From: an uncultured Eisenbergiella sp.
GTDB lineage: Bacteria; Bacillota; Clostridia; Lachnospirales; Lachnospiraceae
Direction of reading: 5' to 3'
Assembly (NCBI GenBank): GCA_947627215.1
Contig: CANQVD010000002.1
Span: 105,786 to 169,785, forward strand
Length of the DNA: 64,000 nucleotides
Every line of letters starts with the position of its first letter. The stretch's first letter is position 1. The translations under genes were made by a program, and so were the position numbers. The notes under the pieces are model-generated. The model had not been told where the DNA came from. It ran no database searches and saw nothing but the letters and a program-made list of their open reading frames with translations. Positions 41,432 through 51,495 of the stretch are shown here, piece by piece.

Positions 41432-42154
41432 TTATGTGAAGCCGCCGTCGATGGTGAGAATCTGCCCGGTCATGTAGACGGGGGCGCCGGCAAGCTGCAG
41501 CGCCAGCGCGGCCACCTCCTCAGGCGTGCCCAGCCGGTCCGCGGGTATCGCATCGATGAGCGCGCGCATTTCCGCTTCCGAAAAATGGCGGTTCATGTCC
41601 GTGTCGATGACGCCGCAGGCGATGGCATTGACGGCGATGCCGCTGGGGGCCAGTTCCTTTGCCAGCGCCCTGGTCAAGCTGTTGACGGCTCCCTTGGAGG
41701 CGGAATAGGCGGCCTCCATGGAAGCGCCCGTGTTTCCCCAGACGGAGGAAATGTTGATGATGCGGCCGCTTTTCCTGCGCACCATCAGCGGAACGGCGAG
41801 CCTGCAGGTATAGAAGCAGGCGTCCAGATTGGTGGCCATGAGCTCCCGCCACTGAACGGGAGTCATGTCCTGCAGCAGGCCGATATGGGATATGCCGGCG
41901 TTGTTGACCAGCACGTCCAGGGAGGAAACGGGGGCGAACAGACGGACCGCCGTTTCCCAGTCGCCCATGTCCCCCACGAAGGGCACTGCATTTACGGAAA
42001 AAGTGCCGGACAGCTCCGCGCAGAAGGCGCGCAGCGCGTCCCCGGAGCGGCGGCATGTGAGGATCAGATCATAGCCCGCGCCGGCATAGGCGGCTGCGAT
42101 GGCCCGTCCGATCCCTCTGGAAGCCCCGGTGATCAGGGCTGTTTTTTTTCGCAT
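41432..42154 (-). CDS. Short-chain dehydrogenase/reductase, FabG-like
   Basis: A 240-residue Rossmann-fold oxidoreductase. It has the NAD(P) motif TALITGASRGIGRAIA near residue 5, NNAG (LVNNAGISH near 83), the catalytic Ser (INISSVWGNTG near 135), YSASKGAV (Tyr and Lys near 150) and the C-terminal YMTGQILTIDGGFT typical of 3-oxoacyl-ACP reductases. I set the start at ATG 42154 (AAAGGA upstream); a longer frame runs antisense to the thioredoxin-reductase gene. It stands alone rather than in a fab cluster, so the substrate is uncertain. Confidence 0.88.
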   Translation of the reverse strand: MRKKTALITGASRGIGRAIAAAYAGAGYDLILTCRRSGDALRAFCAELSGTFSVNAVPFVGDMGDWETAVRLFAPVSSLDVLVNNAGISHIGLLQDMTPVQWRELMATNLDACFYTCRLAVPLMVRRKSGRIINISSVWGNTGASMEAAYSASKGAVNSLTRALAKELAPSGIAVNAIACGVIDTDMNRHFSEAEMRALIDAIPADRLGTPEEVAALALQLAGAPVYMTGQILTIDGGFT

Positions 42155-42247
42155 GATTTTAATATCCTTTTCTGCGGCATACTGAGATCTGTAACCATCA
42201 TACCACATAACCACGCGCCTGTCACGGCGCAATGCGGAGGAATGAAA

Positions 42248-43159
42248 ATGTACGATCTGATCATCATCGGTTCCGGGCCCGCGGGTCTGTGTGCCGCCAT
42301 CTACGGCAAAAGGGCGGGGCTTGATACGCTGGTGCTGGAAAAGCTTCCCATGGGCGGCGGTCAGGTGCTCAATACCTGGGAGGTGGACAATTATCCCGGA
42401 CTGCCCGGCATCAACGGCTTCGATCTGGGCATGAAGTTTCGGGAGCACGCGCAAAAGGCGGGGGCTGTTTTCGAGGAAGCGGATGTTACGGGGCTGACGG
42501 ACGGACCGGTATCCAAGCTGGTGCATACGGCGCAGGGGGATTATGAAGGCCGGGCGGTCATCATCGCTTCGGGGGCCTCGCACCGGAGGCTGGGCGTGCC
42601 GGGCGAGGAGCGCCTTGCGGGGCGGGGGATTTCCTACTGCGCTACCTGCGACGGCGCTTTCTATAAGGGGAAAACGGCAGCGGTGGTGGGCGGCGGCGAC
42701 GCGGCCGCGGAGGACGCCGTTTTCCTGGCCCGACTGTGTGAAAAGGTGTATGTCGTACACAGACGGGACGCGCTGCGGGCGGCCGCGAGCCTGCAGGAAC
42801 GGCTGCTTTCCCTTCCCAATGTGGAAATGGTCTGGAACTGCACGGTGGAGGAGATCCTGGGAGAACAGCGGGTCGAGGGCCTGCTGCTGCGGGATCGGGT
42901 CACGGGAGCTTCCCGCAGCCTTGCGGCGGACGGCGTGTTCATCGCGGTGGGGACCGTCCCGGAGAGCGGCGCGTTTGCGGGAACGGTGGAGACCGACGGA
43001 GCGGGGTATCTGCGGGCCGGGGAGGACTGCGCGACGAATGTGCCGGGGATTTTCGCGGCGGGGGACGTGCGCACCAAGGCGCTGCGCCAGATCGTGACCG
43101 CGGCGGCCGACGGGGCCAACGCCGTGGCGTCCGCAGAGGCATGGATCCTTTCCCGCTGA
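42248..43159 (+). CDS. Thioredoxin reductase-like flavoprotein
   Basis: A 303-residue FAD/NAD(P)-dependent disulfide reductase. It has the FAD motif IIIGSGPAGLCAAIYGKRAG, the active-site disulfide CATCDGAF near residue 130, the NAD(P) motif VVGGGDAAAEDAVFLA near 150 and the C-terminal FAD-binding VPGIFAAGDVRTKALRQIV. These match TrxB. ATG 42248 is chosen over 42242 because GGAGG (42236-42240) is seven bases away. Divergent from the SDR gene. Confidence 0.9.
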   Translation: MYDLIIIGSGPAGLCAAIYGKRAGLDTLVLEKLPMGGGQVLNTWEVDNYPGLPGINGFDLGMKFREHAQKAGAVFEEADVTGLTDGPVSKLVHTAQGDYEGRAVIIASGASHRRLGVPGEERLAGRGISYCATCDGAFYKGKTAAVVGGGDAAAEDAVFLARLCEKVYVVHRRDALRAAASLQERLLSLPNVEMVWNCTVEEILGEQRVEGLLLRDRVTGASRSLAADGVFIAVGTVPESGAFAGTVETDGAGYLRAGEDCATNVPGIFAAGDVRTKALRQIVTAAADGANAVASAEAWILSR

Positions 43160-43295
43160 AGCGCGCGGAATCGGCGCGCCCTGTTCCGGACGTTGGAAAG
43201 GACCGCCGGAGATCCGTCACGGAAAAGTTACGAAACGGTCATGAAAAAGTAACAAAAAAACTGTCGGCGGAAGGAATTTTGTGGGCAATTCTTGA

Positions 43296-43324
43296 TTGAC
43301 AAAGCCTCTCACTCATGATATAGT
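43296..43324 (+). promoter_or_regulatory. Promoter of the NlpC/P60 gene
   Basis: TTGACA (43296-43301), 17-base spacer, TATAGT (43319-43324). About 110 bases of leader follow. Upstream, 43205-43260 is A-rich with repeated GTTACGAAAC/GTAACAAA-like words; in the leader GTAACAAATGAAAC resembles them. No known riboswitch was recognised. Confidence 0.82.
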
Positions 43325-43442
43325 ATTCCCTGGGTGTAATATTTCCGTAACAAATGAAACAACTGCGAAACCTTTGTAATAAGTCTTCGGCGGTCCTGCG
43401 GACTGCCGCGAAAAGGGGAGCGGTCAAAGTACGGGGGATCTC

Positions 43443-44834
43443 ATGAGACAGAGATGGATCAGAGCAGCGGCATATGTACTGACGGCAGCGTTATTCTTTG
43501 CAGGCAGCGGCCTGGAAGGTAGGGCGGCGGAGCTTGAGACCGCTTCCCTGCCCGCGGCGGGGCTGGGGCTTGCGCTGGGAGACGGCGCTTCTGTTTCCGA
43601 GATCCGGGAGAATGTGAAGAAGAAAGCGGAGGCCGGCGACAGCGCGGCGGAGGAGGAACAGGCCGCTGAGACGGAGCAGGCCGGAGAGGAAAGCGAGTCT
43701 GCGGAAACGGAATCCGGCAGTGTCCCCGAAGAGACTGGCACGGAGGATGCGGAAACCGGGACGGAGACCGCCGACGGAACACAGACACAGACCGCGGAAA
43801 CGGAATCCGAGACGCAGAGCGCGCCTGCCGGGACGCAGGAGCCGGAGTCCGGGATCGAGATCGTGGAGCCGGTGACGCCTGTCCAGAAGGCGCCGGAGGA
43901 TGTGCTGATCATTGCGCAGGTGAACAATTACGTGAATATCCGCAGGCAGCCCGATACGGAGGCGGAGGTCGTCGGAAAGCTGTACAACAATTCCGTCGGC
44001 ACTCTGATCGCGGAGGAGGGCGACTGGTATCAGATAAAGTCCGGCAGCGTGGAAGGCTATGTGAAGGCGGAATATTTCAAAACCGGGGATGAGGCGCGCC
44101 AGATCGCGGATGCGGTGGGCGACCGGATCGCCACGGTCAATACGCAGACGCTTCGCGTCAGGTACGAGCCCAGTCTGGACGCTCCCGTGCTGGGGCTGAT
44201 CGGACAGGGAGAAGAGCTGACGGTGCTGGATGAGCAGAACGGTTTTGTCAAGGTGAGCATCGAGGAAGGCGACGGCTGGACCTCCACGGACTATGTGATT
44301 CTGCGCACGGATTATGTGACGGCAGAGTCCGTCGAGGAAGAACGGGCGCGGCTTGCGAAGGAAGAAGCGGCCAGAGAAGCGGGCAGGAAGGCCGCTCAGG
44401 AAGCGGAGGCCAGGATACAGGAGGAGGCGCAGGCGGAAGCGGCGCAGCCTGCCCAGACGGAAGCGCCGGCGGTGACGGCGGTCGGTTCCGGCATGGGTGT
44501 GGATGTGGCTGATTTTGCGCTGCAGTTTGTGGGCAATCCTTATAAACGGGGCGGCGTCAGCCTGACCAACGGCGCGGACTGTTCCGGGTTTGTCCTGAGC
44601 GTTTATCAGCATTTCGGTGTTTCTCTGCCCCACTCGTCCTCTGCGGACAGGAAAGTGGGTTATGCGGTGAACGGGCTCGCGGAAGCGCAGCCTGGCGATC
44701 TGGTCTGTTATTCCGGTCACGTGGCTCTCTATATCGGCAACGGGCAGATCGTCCATGCCAGCACGACGAAGACGGGGATCAAGGTATCCAACGCCTCCTA
44801 CCGCAAGGTCCTGGCGGTCAGAAGGATTTTCTGA
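43443..44834 (+). CDS. Secreted NlpC/P60 endopeptidase with SH3 domains
   Basis: A 463-residue cell-wall hydrolase. The N-terminus has a signal peptide (RWIRAAAYVLTAALFFAGSG), then a Glu/Thr-rich low-complexity region (about 60-140), two bacterial SH3 domains (about 155-220, YVNIRRQPDTEAEVVGKLYN; about 230-290, LRVRYEPSLDAPVLGLIGQG), a charged coiled-coil linker and the NlpC/P60 domain (about 350-463) with catalytic Cys in GADCSGFVLSVY and His in SGHVALYIGNGQIVHAS. It should cleave peptidoglycan stem peptides. A terminator follows at once. Confidence 0.92.
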   Translation: MRQRWIRAAAYVLTAALFFAGSGLEGRAAELETASLPAAGLGLALGDGASVSEIRENVKKKAEAGDSAAEEEQAAETEQAGEESESAETESGSVPEETGTEDAETGTETADGTQTQTAETESETQSAPAGTQEPESGIEIVEPVTPVQKAPEDVLIIAQVNNYVNIRRQPDTEAEVVGKLYNNSVGTLIAEEGDWYQIKSGSVEGYVKAEYFKTGDEARQIADAVGDRIATVNTQTLRVRYEPSLDAPVLGLIGQGEELTVLDEQNGFVKVSIEEGDGWTSTDYVILRTDYVTAESVEEERARLAKEEAAREAGRKAAQEAEARIQEEAQAEAAQPAQTEAPAVTAVGSGMGVDVADFALQFVGNPYKRGGVSLTNGADCSGFVLSVYQHFGVSLPHSSSADRKVGYAVNGLAEAQPGDLVCYSGHVALYIGNGQIVHASTTKTGIKVSNASYRKVLAVRRIF

Positions 44835-44911
44835 GAAAAGGTGCGCGGCCGGCCCGCGCTGTGCAAAAAAACGGGAGGTGCGCCTCCCTATAGAAAGCAG
44901 CATGGAATGAG

Positions 44912-44948
44912 TACCGGGAAAAGCCCTTTCTTTTCCCGGTATTTTTCT
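44912..44948 (+). terminator. Intrinsic terminator after the NlpC/P60 gene
   Basis: TACCGGGAAAAG (44912-44923) pairs perfectly with CTTTTCCCGGTA (44930-44941), followed by TTTTTCT. Confidence 0.9.
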
Positions 44949-44970
44949 GTACGGCGCGGGAAATGACAGA

Positions 44971-45162
44971 CGCCCGCCCATCGGAAAGGCCCCGGCAGAA
45001 AGCGCCGCCGTTCGCCTCCCTTCCATTTTCCCGGACCGTAGAAAAACGTCGGTTCCCGGCGAGGCATTTTCGAGCCCGGAACCGTTACGTTTTTCTTCCG
45101 AGCGAAAGCGTGTCCGGAAAAGGGGCGACGCTTTCTGCCGGGGCCTTTCCGATGGGCGGGCG
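44971..45162. repeat. Long hairpin element, family B copy 1
   Basis: Outer arms 44971-45004 and 45129-45162 are a perfect 34-bp inverted repeat. The core (about 45022-45123) contains CCATTTTCCCGGAC, AGAAAAACG, an inner stem CGGTTCC/GGAACCG, GGCGAGGCATTTTCGAGCC and GTCCGGAAAAGG. The same core occurs inverted at 58482-58581 with a stem that has changed on both sides (CAGTTCT/AGAACTG). The outer arms of the two copies are unrelated. It lies between the terminator and the promoter of the arabinose operon. Confidence 0.85.
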
Positions 45163-45211
45163 GACTGCTGCGTGCCGGCCCCAATTTGTTGGCCGGGCGG
45201 GCCGCAATGGA

Positions 45212-45240
45212 TTGACAAACGAAAATCTATGGGCTAGTAT
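45212..45240 (+). promoter_or_regulatory. Promoter of the arabinose operon
   Basis: TTGACA (45212-45217), 17-base spacer, TAGTAT (45235-45240), 35 bases before ATG 45275. No AraR- or CcpA-type operator was recognised around it. Confidence 0.8.
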
Positions 45241-45274
45241 AAAATGGAAAAACGGAAACGGGGGTTTCACGGTC

Positions 45275-46870
45275 ATGAATGAAAAAAGAATCGCATCGAT
45301 CAGAAACGGCAGAACGGCGCTGGGCATCGAGCTGGGATCCACCAGGATCAAGGCGGTGCTGGTGGATGAGACGCACACGCCCATCGCGTCCGGGAGCCAT
45401 GAATGGGAGAACCGCCTGGAAAACGGAATCTGGACCTACAGTCTGGAGGACATCTGGACGGGCCTGCAGGACTGCTACCGGGATCTGGCTGCGGATGTGA
45501 AGGCGCAGTACGGAGAGGAGCTTGTCACCATAGGCGCCATCGGGTTCTCCGCCATGATGCACGGCTATATGGTCTTTGACGAGAAGGGCGAGCTGATGGT
45601 CCCCTTCCGCACCTGGCGCAATACCGTCACCGGAGAGGCGGCGGAAAAGCTGTCCGGGCTGTTCTCGTTCAACATTCCCCAGCGGTGGAGCATCGCCCAT
45701 CTGTATCAGGCGATCCTGAACGGGGAGGAGCACGTGGGACGGATCTCCTACCTGAGCACGCTGGCCTGCTATATTCACTGGAAGCTGACGGGCCGGAAGG
45801 TGGCCGGGATCGGCGAGGCCTCCGGGATGTTCCCCATAGATTCGAATGTGATGGATTATGACGCGAAGATGCTGGAGCAGTTTGACGCGCTGGTAGAGGA
45901 GAAGCACTTCCCCTGGAAGCTGCGCCAGATCCTGCCTGCGGTGCTGATGGCCGGCGAGGACGCGGGCACGTTGACACAGGAGGGCGCGGCGCTGCTGGAT
46001 GTGTCCGGCAAACTGAGAGCGGGAATCCCCGTCTGCCCGCCTGAGGGCGATGCGGGTACCGGCATGGCGGCCACCCGCAGCGTGGAAAAGCGCACCGGCA
46101 ATGTGTCGGCCGGGACCAGCGTGTTCGGCATGTTCGTGCTGGATCATGCGCTTTCCAGGATGCATCCGGAGATCGATATGGTCACCACGCCTTCCGGCGA
46201 TCCGGTGGCGATGGTGCACTGCAACAACTGCACTTCGGATCTGAACGGCTGGGTGAATCTGTTCGGAGAGTTCCTGAGCTGCTTCGGGAAGCTGGACAAA
46301 AACGAGCTGTTCACGGTATTGTTCAAAAAGGCGCTGGAGGGTGAGAAGGACTGCGGCGGCCTGCTTTCTTATAATTATTTTTCCGGGGAACCTGTGACCG
46401 GGCTGGAAGAAGGGCGCCCGCTGTTCGTGCGCCGTCCCGACAGCAGCTTTACCCTTGCCAATTTCATGCGCGCGCAGCTCTATTCGGCGCTGGCGACCTT
46501 AAAGATCGGGCTGGATATCCTGCTGAAGGAGGAGGACGTGCAGATCGATTCCATCACCGGGCACGGCGGCTTTTTCAAGACCAAAGGCGTAGGGCAGAGC
46601 ATCCTGGCAGCGGCCATGAACGCGCCCATTTCCGTCATGGAGACGGCGGGCGAGGGCGGCGCGTGGGGCATGGCGCTGCTGGCGGCCTATATGCTTTACC
46701 GGGAAGAGGGTCAGAGCCTGGGCGATTATCTGGACAAGCGGGTATTTGCGGATATGACCGTGGAGACCATGGAGCCGGATGGCGCGGATGTAGCCGGATT
46801 CGATGCGTTCGTGGCGCAGTATCAGGCGTCCATGGAGGTGGAACGCGCGGCGGTGGCGACGCTGAAATGA
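45275..46870 (+). CDS. FGGY-family carbohydrate kinase, probably L-ribulokinase
   Basis: A 531-residue sugar kinase. The N-terminal phosphate motif is [18 protein letters not shown]; other blocks are [30 protein letters not shown] and the C-terminal [20 protein letters not shown] and [16 protein letters not shown] of FGGY kinases. It is followed by araD, so the likely substrate is L-ribulose, but xylulose cannot be excluded. No L-arabinose isomerase gene is in the window. The start is ATG 45275 with a weak upstream G-rich RBS. Confidence 0.85.
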   Translation: MNEKRIASIRNGRTALGIELGSTRIKAVLVDETHTPIASGSHEWENRLENGIWTYSLEDIWTGLQDCYRDLAADVKAQYGEELVTIGAIGFSAMMHGYMVFDEKGELMVPFRTWRNTVTGEAAEKLSGLFSFNIPQRWSIAHLYQAILNGEEHVGRISYLSTLACYIHWKLTGRKVAGIGEASGMFPIDSNVMDYDAKMLEQFDALVEEKHFPWKLRQILPAVLMAGEDAGTLTQEGAALLDVSGKLRAGIPVCPPEGDAGTGMAATRSVEKRTGNVSAGTSVFGMFVLDHALSRMHPEIDMVTTPSGDPVAMVHCNNCTSDLNGWVNLFGEFLSCFGKLDKNELFTVLFKKALEGEKDCGGLLSYNYFSGEPVTGLEEGRPLFVRRPDSSFTLANFMRAQLYSALATLKIGLDILLKEEDVQIDSITGHGGFFKTKGVGQSILAAAMNAPISVMETAGEGGAWGMALLAAYMLYREEGQSLGDYLDKRVFADMTVETMEPDGADVAGFDAFVAQYQASMEVERAAVATLK

Positions 46871-47007
46871 GCGTCGGCCGGGGCTGTGAACCGGCGGAAT
46901 GCTTATGCGGCGGGCGGCCGCAGCGGTTATGAAACGATGAAAACCGCCAGGCAGAAGGAGCGGACGGAGAGAGAATCGGATGCTTCCTTTTGCGGAAAAG
47001 AGGAAAA

Positions 47008-47709
47008 ATGCTGGAACAGTTGAAAAAAGAAGTTTATGAGGCGAATATGGCGCTGCCGGCTCACGGCCTGGTGACGTTCACCTGGGGCAATGTCAGCGGC
47101 ATCGACAGGGCCAGCGGGCTGTTTGTCATCAAGCCCAGCGGCGTGGAGTATGAAAGGCTGACCCCGGAGGATATGGTGGTCATGGATCTGGCGGGAAACC
47201 GGGTGGAAGGGCGGTACAATCCTTCCTCCGATACGGCGACCCATATCGAGATCTACAGGGCGTTTCCGGAGGTGGGAGGCATCGTGCACACCCATTCCAC
47301 CTATGCGACGAGCTGGGCCCAGGCGGGGCGGAGCATTCCCTGCTACGGGACGACCCATGCGGATTATATCTACGGGGAGGTCCCCTGTCTGCGCTGTCTG
47401 ACCAAAGAGGAGATCGAGAGCGCCTATGAGGAAAATACGGGACACCTGATCGTCGGAGGGTTCGCCCGTATGGGCAGGGACCCGATGGCGGTGCCCGCGG
47501 TGCTGTGCAAGAACCATGGCCCCTTCGCCTGGGGGAAGGATGCTCATGAGGCGGTGCACAACGCGGTGGTGTTGGAGGAGGTGGCGAAGATGGCCTACAT
47601 GGCGGAGACCATCAATCCCCGCATTCAGCCGGCGCCCCAGGAGCTGCAGGATAAGCACTATTACCGGAAACACGGCGCCAACGCCTATTATGGGCAGCGC
47701 ATACAATAA
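47008..47709 (+). CDS. araD: L-ribulose-5-phosphate 4-epimerase
   Basis: Epimerises L-ribulose-5-phosphate to D-xylulose-5-phosphate, linking arabinose to the pentose phosphate pathway. The 233-residue protein has the class II aldolase-like fold: [20 protein letters not shown], the metal-binding His pair in [18 protein letters not shown] and the third His in [10 protein letters not shown], plus the C-terminal [13 protein letters not shown] typical of AraD. ATG 47008 has GAGGA upstream; an ATG-like start six codons earlier is less likely. Transketolase genes follow after 18 bases. Confidence 0.92.
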   Translation: MLEQLKKEVYEANMALPAHGLVTFTWGNVSGIDRASGLFVIKPSGVEYERLTPEDMVVMDLAGNRVEGRYNPSSDTATHIEIYRAFPEVGGIVHTHSTYATSWAQAGRSIPCYGTTHADYIYGEVPCLRCLTKEEIESAYEENTGHLIVGGFARMGRDPMAVPAVLCKNHGPFAWGKDAHEAVHNAVVLEEVAKMAYMAETINPRIQPAPQELQDKHYYRKHGANAYYGQRIQ

Positions 47710-47727
47710 ACTGCGAGGAGGAACGGC

Positions 47728-48567
47728 ATGGATAACTTAGAGCTCATGAAGCGTGCGAATGATGTCCGCAAGGGCATCGTCGCGGCGGTACACGGCGCGA
47801 AGGCGGGTCATCCCGGCGGATCGCTTTCCGCGGCCGATATTTTCACGTTTCTTTATTTTGAGGAAATGAACATCGATCCGAAAAATCCGAAAATGGAGGG
47901 CAGGGATCGCTTTGTGCTGTCCAAGGGACATACGGCCCCCGGCCTGTATTCCGCGCTGGCGAACCGGGGCTATTTTCCGGTGGAGGATCTTCCCACGCTG
48001 CGCCATCTCGGTTCCTATCTGCAGGGACACCCCTGTATCCAGCATGTGCCGGGCGTGGACATGTCCTCCGGCTCCCTGGGCCAGGGCATTTCGGCCGCGG
48101 TGGGCATGGCGCTGGGCGCACGGATGACGGGACAGCCCTTCCGCGTCTATACGCTGCTGGGTGACGGGGAGATCGAGGAAGGGCAGGTCTGGGAGGCGGC
48201 CATGTTCGCGGGCCACAGGAAGCTGGACAACCTGGTGGTGATCGTGGATAACAACGGACTGCAGATCGACGGCCCCATTGACGACGTGTGTTCTCCCAAT
48301 CCCATCGATAAAAAGTTTGAGGCGTTCAACTTCCATGTGATCAACTTAAAGGACGGCAACGATATGGAACAGATTCGCGCCGCCTTTGCCGAGGCGCGGG
48401 CCACGAAGGGGAAACCCACGGCCATCATCGCCCATACGTTAAAGGGCAAGGGCGTGTCCTACATGGAGGGCAGTGTGGACTGGCACGGCAAGGCGCCCAA
48501 CGACGAGGAATATGAGATCGCCATGGCGGATCTGGAAAGGATCGGTGAAGCATTATGTCAGAAGTGA
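47728..48567 (+). CDS. Transketolase, N-terminal subunit
   Basis: A 279-residue protein with the TPP-binding half of transketolase: GHPGGSLSAADIFTFLYFEE, FVLSKGHTAPGLYSALA, the GDGEIEEGQVWEAAMFAGHR motif (TPP, GDG...N) and IVDNNGLQIDGPIDDVCS. In this split form the pyrimidine-binding half is the next gene, overlapping by 13 bases. It acts on the xylulose-5-phosphate made by AraD. Confidence 0.93.
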   Translation: MDNLELMKRANDVRKGIVAAVHGAKAGHPGGSLSAADIFTFLYFEEMNIDPKNPKMEGRDRFVLSKGHTAPGLYSALANRGYFPVEDLPTLRHLGSYLQGHPCIQHVPGVDMSSGSLGQGISAAVGMALGARMTGQPFRVYTLLGDGEIEEGQVWEAAMFAGHRKLDNLVVIVDNNGLQIDGPIDDVCSPNPIDKKFEAFNFHVINLKDGNDMEQIRAAFAEARATKGKPTAIIAHTLKGKGVSYMEGSVDWHGKAPNDEEYEIAMADLERIGEALCQK

Positions 48568-49496
48568 AGAAAATGGCTACCAGAGAAGCCTACGGCAAGG
48601 CGCTGGCGGAGTTCGGCGACAGCTATCCCGATATGGTGGTGCTGGACGCGGATCTGGCGGCGGCCACCAAGACGGGCGTTTTTAAGAAAAAGTTTCCCGA
48701 CCGTCATATCGACTGCGGCATCGCGGAGGCCAATATGATGGGCATCGCGGCGGGGCTTTCCCTCACCGGCAAGATCCCGGTGGCCAGCACCTTCGCCATG
48801 TTCGCGGCGGGCCGTGCCTTTGAGCAGGTGCGCAACGCCATCGGCTATCCGCATCTGAACGTGAAGATCGGGGCCACCCATGCGGGCATCACCGTGGGCG
48901 AGGACGGCGCATCCCATCAGTGCAACGAGGATATCGCCCTGATGCGCACGATCCCCGGCATGACGATCCTGAATCCTTCCGATGCGGTGGAGGCCAGGGC
49001 CTGCGTGAAGGCGGCGCTGGATCATCAGGGGCCTGTTTATATGCGCTTCGGCCGGGCGGCGGTCCCCGTCATCAACGACCGCCCCGATTACCATTTCGAG
49101 ATCGGGAAAGGACAGCTTTTGCGGGAAGGGACGGATGTGACCATCGTGGCCACCGGTATTCTGGTGAATTCCGCGCTGGAGGCCGCGGAGAAGCTGGCGG
49201 CGGACGGCATATCCGCCGAGGTCATCAACATCTGCACCATCAAGCCGCTGGATGTGGAGCTGATCGTGAAGAGCGCGAAAAAGACCGGAAAAGTGGTGAC
49301 GGCGGAGGAGCATTCTATCATCGGCGGTCTGGGCGGCGCGGTGTGCGAGACGCTCTGTGAGAATGCGCCGGTTCCCGTTTACCGCATCGGCATGCGGGAT
49401 GTGTTCGGCGAGTCCGGCTCCGCGGCGGCCCTTCTGGTGAAGTACCGTCTGGACGGCGAGGGCGTGTACGGTCAGGTGGAGGAGTTTTTGGGGTAA
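48555..49496 (+). CDS. Transketolase, C-terminal subunit
   Basis: A 313-residue protein with the pyrimidine-binding and C-terminal domains: YGKALAEFGDSYPDMVVLDA, CGIAEANMMGIAAGLSLTGK (catalytic Glu), ASTFAMFAAGRAFEQVRNAI, then GVTH-type GATHAGITVGEDGASHQ. ATG 48555 is taken because it overlaps the upstream gene; an in-frame ATG at 48573 is possible. The split transketolase is usual in Firmicutes. Confidence 0.92.
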   Translation: MSEVKKMATREAYGKALAEFGDSYPDMVVLDADLAAATKTGVFKKKFPDRHIDCGIAEANMMGIAAGLSLTGKIPVASTFAMFAAGRAFEQVRNAIGYPHLNVKIGATHAGITVGEDGASHQCNEDIALMRTIPGMTILNPSDAVEARACVKAALDHQGPVYMRFGRAAVPVINDRPDYHFEIGKGQLLREGTDVTIVATGILVNSALEAAEKLAADGISAEVINICTIKPLDVELIVKSAKKTGKVVTAEEHSIIGGLGGAVCETLCENAPVPVYRIGMRDVFGESGSAAALLVKYRLDGEGVYGQVEEFLG

Positions 49497-49546
49497 CGCG
49501 GAACGGGGCGGCACGGAACAGAAAAGGAGTGTAAGGAACAGGCTTT

Positions 49547-51052
49547 ATGGCGACGCTTTATATCAATGAGACGAAGAAAAAGGGCAGGATCAGTCCGGAA
49601 ATTTACGGACATTTTTCGGAGCATCTGGGCAGATGCATTTATGAGGGGCTCTATGTGAAGGAGGATTCCGGGATCCCCAACAAAAACGGCATGCGCACCG
49701 ATGTGGTGGAGGCGCTGAAGGAGCTGCAGATTCCGGTGCTGCGCTGGCCCGGCGGCTGCTTTGCGGACGAATATCACTGGAAGGACGGTATCGGTCCCCG
49801 GGAAGCGCGCAAGAAGATGATCAATACCCACTGGGGCGGCGTGGTGGAGGACAACAGCTTCGGGACCCACGAGTTCATGGAGCTGTGCGAGCAACTGGGC
49901 TGCAAGGCCTACGTCAACGGCAATGTGGGCAGCGGAAGCGTGCGGGAAATGTCGGAATGGGTGGAGTACATGACCTTTGACGGCGTATCCCCGATGGCGG
50001 ATCTGCGCCGGAAGAACGGCCGGGAGAAGCCTTGGAAGGTGGATTTTTTCGGCGTGGGCAATGAACCCTGGGGCTGCGGCGGCAACATGACGCCGGAATA
50101 TTACGGGAACCTGTTCCGCCGGTATCAGACCTATATCCGTCACTATGACAACGCCGCGCCCATACAGAAGATCTGCTGCGGCGCCAACGCGGACGATGTG
50201 TACTGGACGAAAAAGCTCCTGGAGACCTGTTTTTCGGCCCCGCATCCTCAGGGCGGACACGGATATATGAACGGCATGTCCCTGCATTATTATGTGGTTC
50301 CGGGCGGCTGGGACAAAAAGGGAAGCGCTGCGGAGTTTACACAGGAGGACTGGTACAAAACCCTCTCCAAGGCCCTGTTCATGGACGAGCTGATCCGGAT
50401 GCACGGGGATGTCATGGATCAGTATGACCCGAAAAAGGAGATCGGCCTGATGGTGGACGAGTGGGGCGACTGGTTCGACGTGGAGCCCGGCACCAACCCC
50501 GGTTTCCTGTATCAGCAGAATACCATGCGGGACGCGCTGGTGGCTGCGGTGACCCTGAATATTTTCAACAGACACTGCGACCGGGTGAAAATGGCGTGTA
50601 TTGCCCAGACGGTCAACGTGCTGCAGTCCGTGATTCTTACCGAGGGCGAAAAGATGCTTCTGACGCCCACCTATCACGTGTTCCATATGTATAAACATCA
50701 TCAGGGGGCGGATTTGCTCGACAGCACGCTCACGGGCGCGGGCATGGCCGGACCGGAGGCGTATGAGGTTCCCGCCCTGCAGGAGTCCGTTTCAGAGGAG
50801 GCGGACGGCACGGTGTGTGTGACGCTGGCGAATCTGTCCGTTGCCGACAGCTATCCGGTGGAGGTCGCGTTCATGCGGAAACAGCCCCGGGAGGTGGAGG
50901 CGACGGTCCTGACCGGTGAGATGTGTGCGAAGAATACTTTTGAGGAGCCGGATACGGTAAAGGAAGAACGTCTCGACGGCGTGACGGTCACGGAGCGGGG
51001 CCTGGCGTTTGCGATCCCTGCCTGCAGCGTCGTGAGCCTGCGGATCCGCTGA
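49547..51052 (+). CDS. GH51 alpha-L-arabinofuranosidase (copy 2)
   Basis: A 501-residue intracellular enzyme with GH51 landmarks: [40 protein letters not shown], acid/base Glu in [14 protein letters not shown] near residue 173, [12 protein letters not shown] near 245 and nucleophile Glu in [17 protein letters not shown] near 300. No signal peptide. It is the last enzyme of the arabinose operon and would feed arabinose from imported oligosaccharides. Its sequence is clearly diverged from copy 1 at 12169, and the codon use is GC-rich like its neighbours. Confidence 0.92.
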   Translation: MATLYINETKKKGRISPEIYGHFSEHLGRCIYEGLYVKEDSGIPNKNGMRTDVVEALKELQIPVLRWPGGCFADEYHWKDGIGPREARKKMINTHWGGVVEDNSFGTHEFMELCEQLGCKAYVNGNVGSGSVREMSEWVEYMTFDGVSPMADLRRKNGREKPWKVDFFGVGNEPWGCGGNMTPEYYGNLFRRYQTYIRHYDNAAPIQKICCGANADDVYWTKKLLETCFSAPHPQGGHGYMNGMSLHYYVVPGGWDKKGSAAEFTQEDWYKTLSKALFMDELIRMHGDVMDQYDPKKEIGLMVDEWGDWFDVEPGTNPGFLYQQNTMRDALVAAVTLNIFNRHCDRVKMACIAQTVNVLQSVILTEGEKMLLTPTYHVFHMYKHHQGADLLDSTLTGAGMAGPEAYEVPALQESVSEEADGTVCVTLANLSVADSYPVEVAFMRKQPREVEATVLTGEMCAKNTFEEPDTVKEERLDGVTVTERGLAFAIPACSVVSLRIR

Positions 51053-51057
51053 GCGGT

Positions 51058-51495
51058 ATGAAAGAAAAAGACGGGACAAAAAAAGCGGTTTCGGACGGGG
51101 ACAGGGCCCCGGGCGGGCCGGGGGTTCTGGACGGGGCAGAGGCATGGGCTGCGGCGGGCGCCCTGCAAGCCGCATGGGATTCGGATGCGGCGAAGGACCG
51201 AACGGCGGCCGAACGTCCCGGGCCGCCGTCCGGCGGCACCCGGCAGGATGTCCGGAAGCGCTGTCATAAATGCCTGCTTCGGGAAATGGACGAGACGGCC
51301 TATATGGAGAAGCTGCACCGCTATATTGTGCTCCTGGACAGCGATGTGAAGGCGGGGGAGGCGCTTTACGGCGGCCGCCTGGAGATCTGCAGGGCGTGCG
51401 ATTATCTGGAGGCGGGGACCTGTCTGGCCTGCGGCTGCTATGTGGAGCTGCGCGCCGCCGTGAAAAAGAACCGCTGTCCGTACAAAAAATGGTAG
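51058..51495 (+). CDS. Cys-rich small protein, DUF6171-like
   Basis: A 145-residue protein whose N-terminal half is low-complexity (Gly/Ala/Asp) and whose C-terminal half is a probable zinc-binding domain: KRCHKCLLREMDETAYMEKL, then EICRACDYLEAGTCLACGCYVELRAA and NRCPYKKW. This pattern is seen in DUF6171-type proteins of Lachnospiraceae; the role is unknown. It starts five bases after the GH51 gene. Confidence 0.65.
   Translation: MKEKDGTKKAVSDGDRAPGGPGVLDGAEAWAAAGALQAAWDSDAAKDRTAAERPGPPSGGTRQDVRKRCHKCLLREMDETAYMEKLHRYIVLLDSDVKAGEALYGGRLEICRACDYLEAGTCLACGCYVELRAAVKKNRCPYKKW

Noticed and set aside
41432..42760. A long minus-strand frame that would extend the SDR protein N-terminally.
   Set aside because: The extension runs antisense to the thioredoxin-reductase gene; ATG 42154 with RBS is the family start.
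43325..43442. Leader of the NlpC/P60 gene considered as a cyclic-di-AMP riboswitch, which often precedes such genes.
   Set aside because: None of the conserved ydaO-type words were found; only a promoter and short leader are supported.
44963..45274. In-frame extension of the FGGY kinase upstream.
   Set aside because: It would translate the hairpin element and promoter; ATG 45275 matches the family start.
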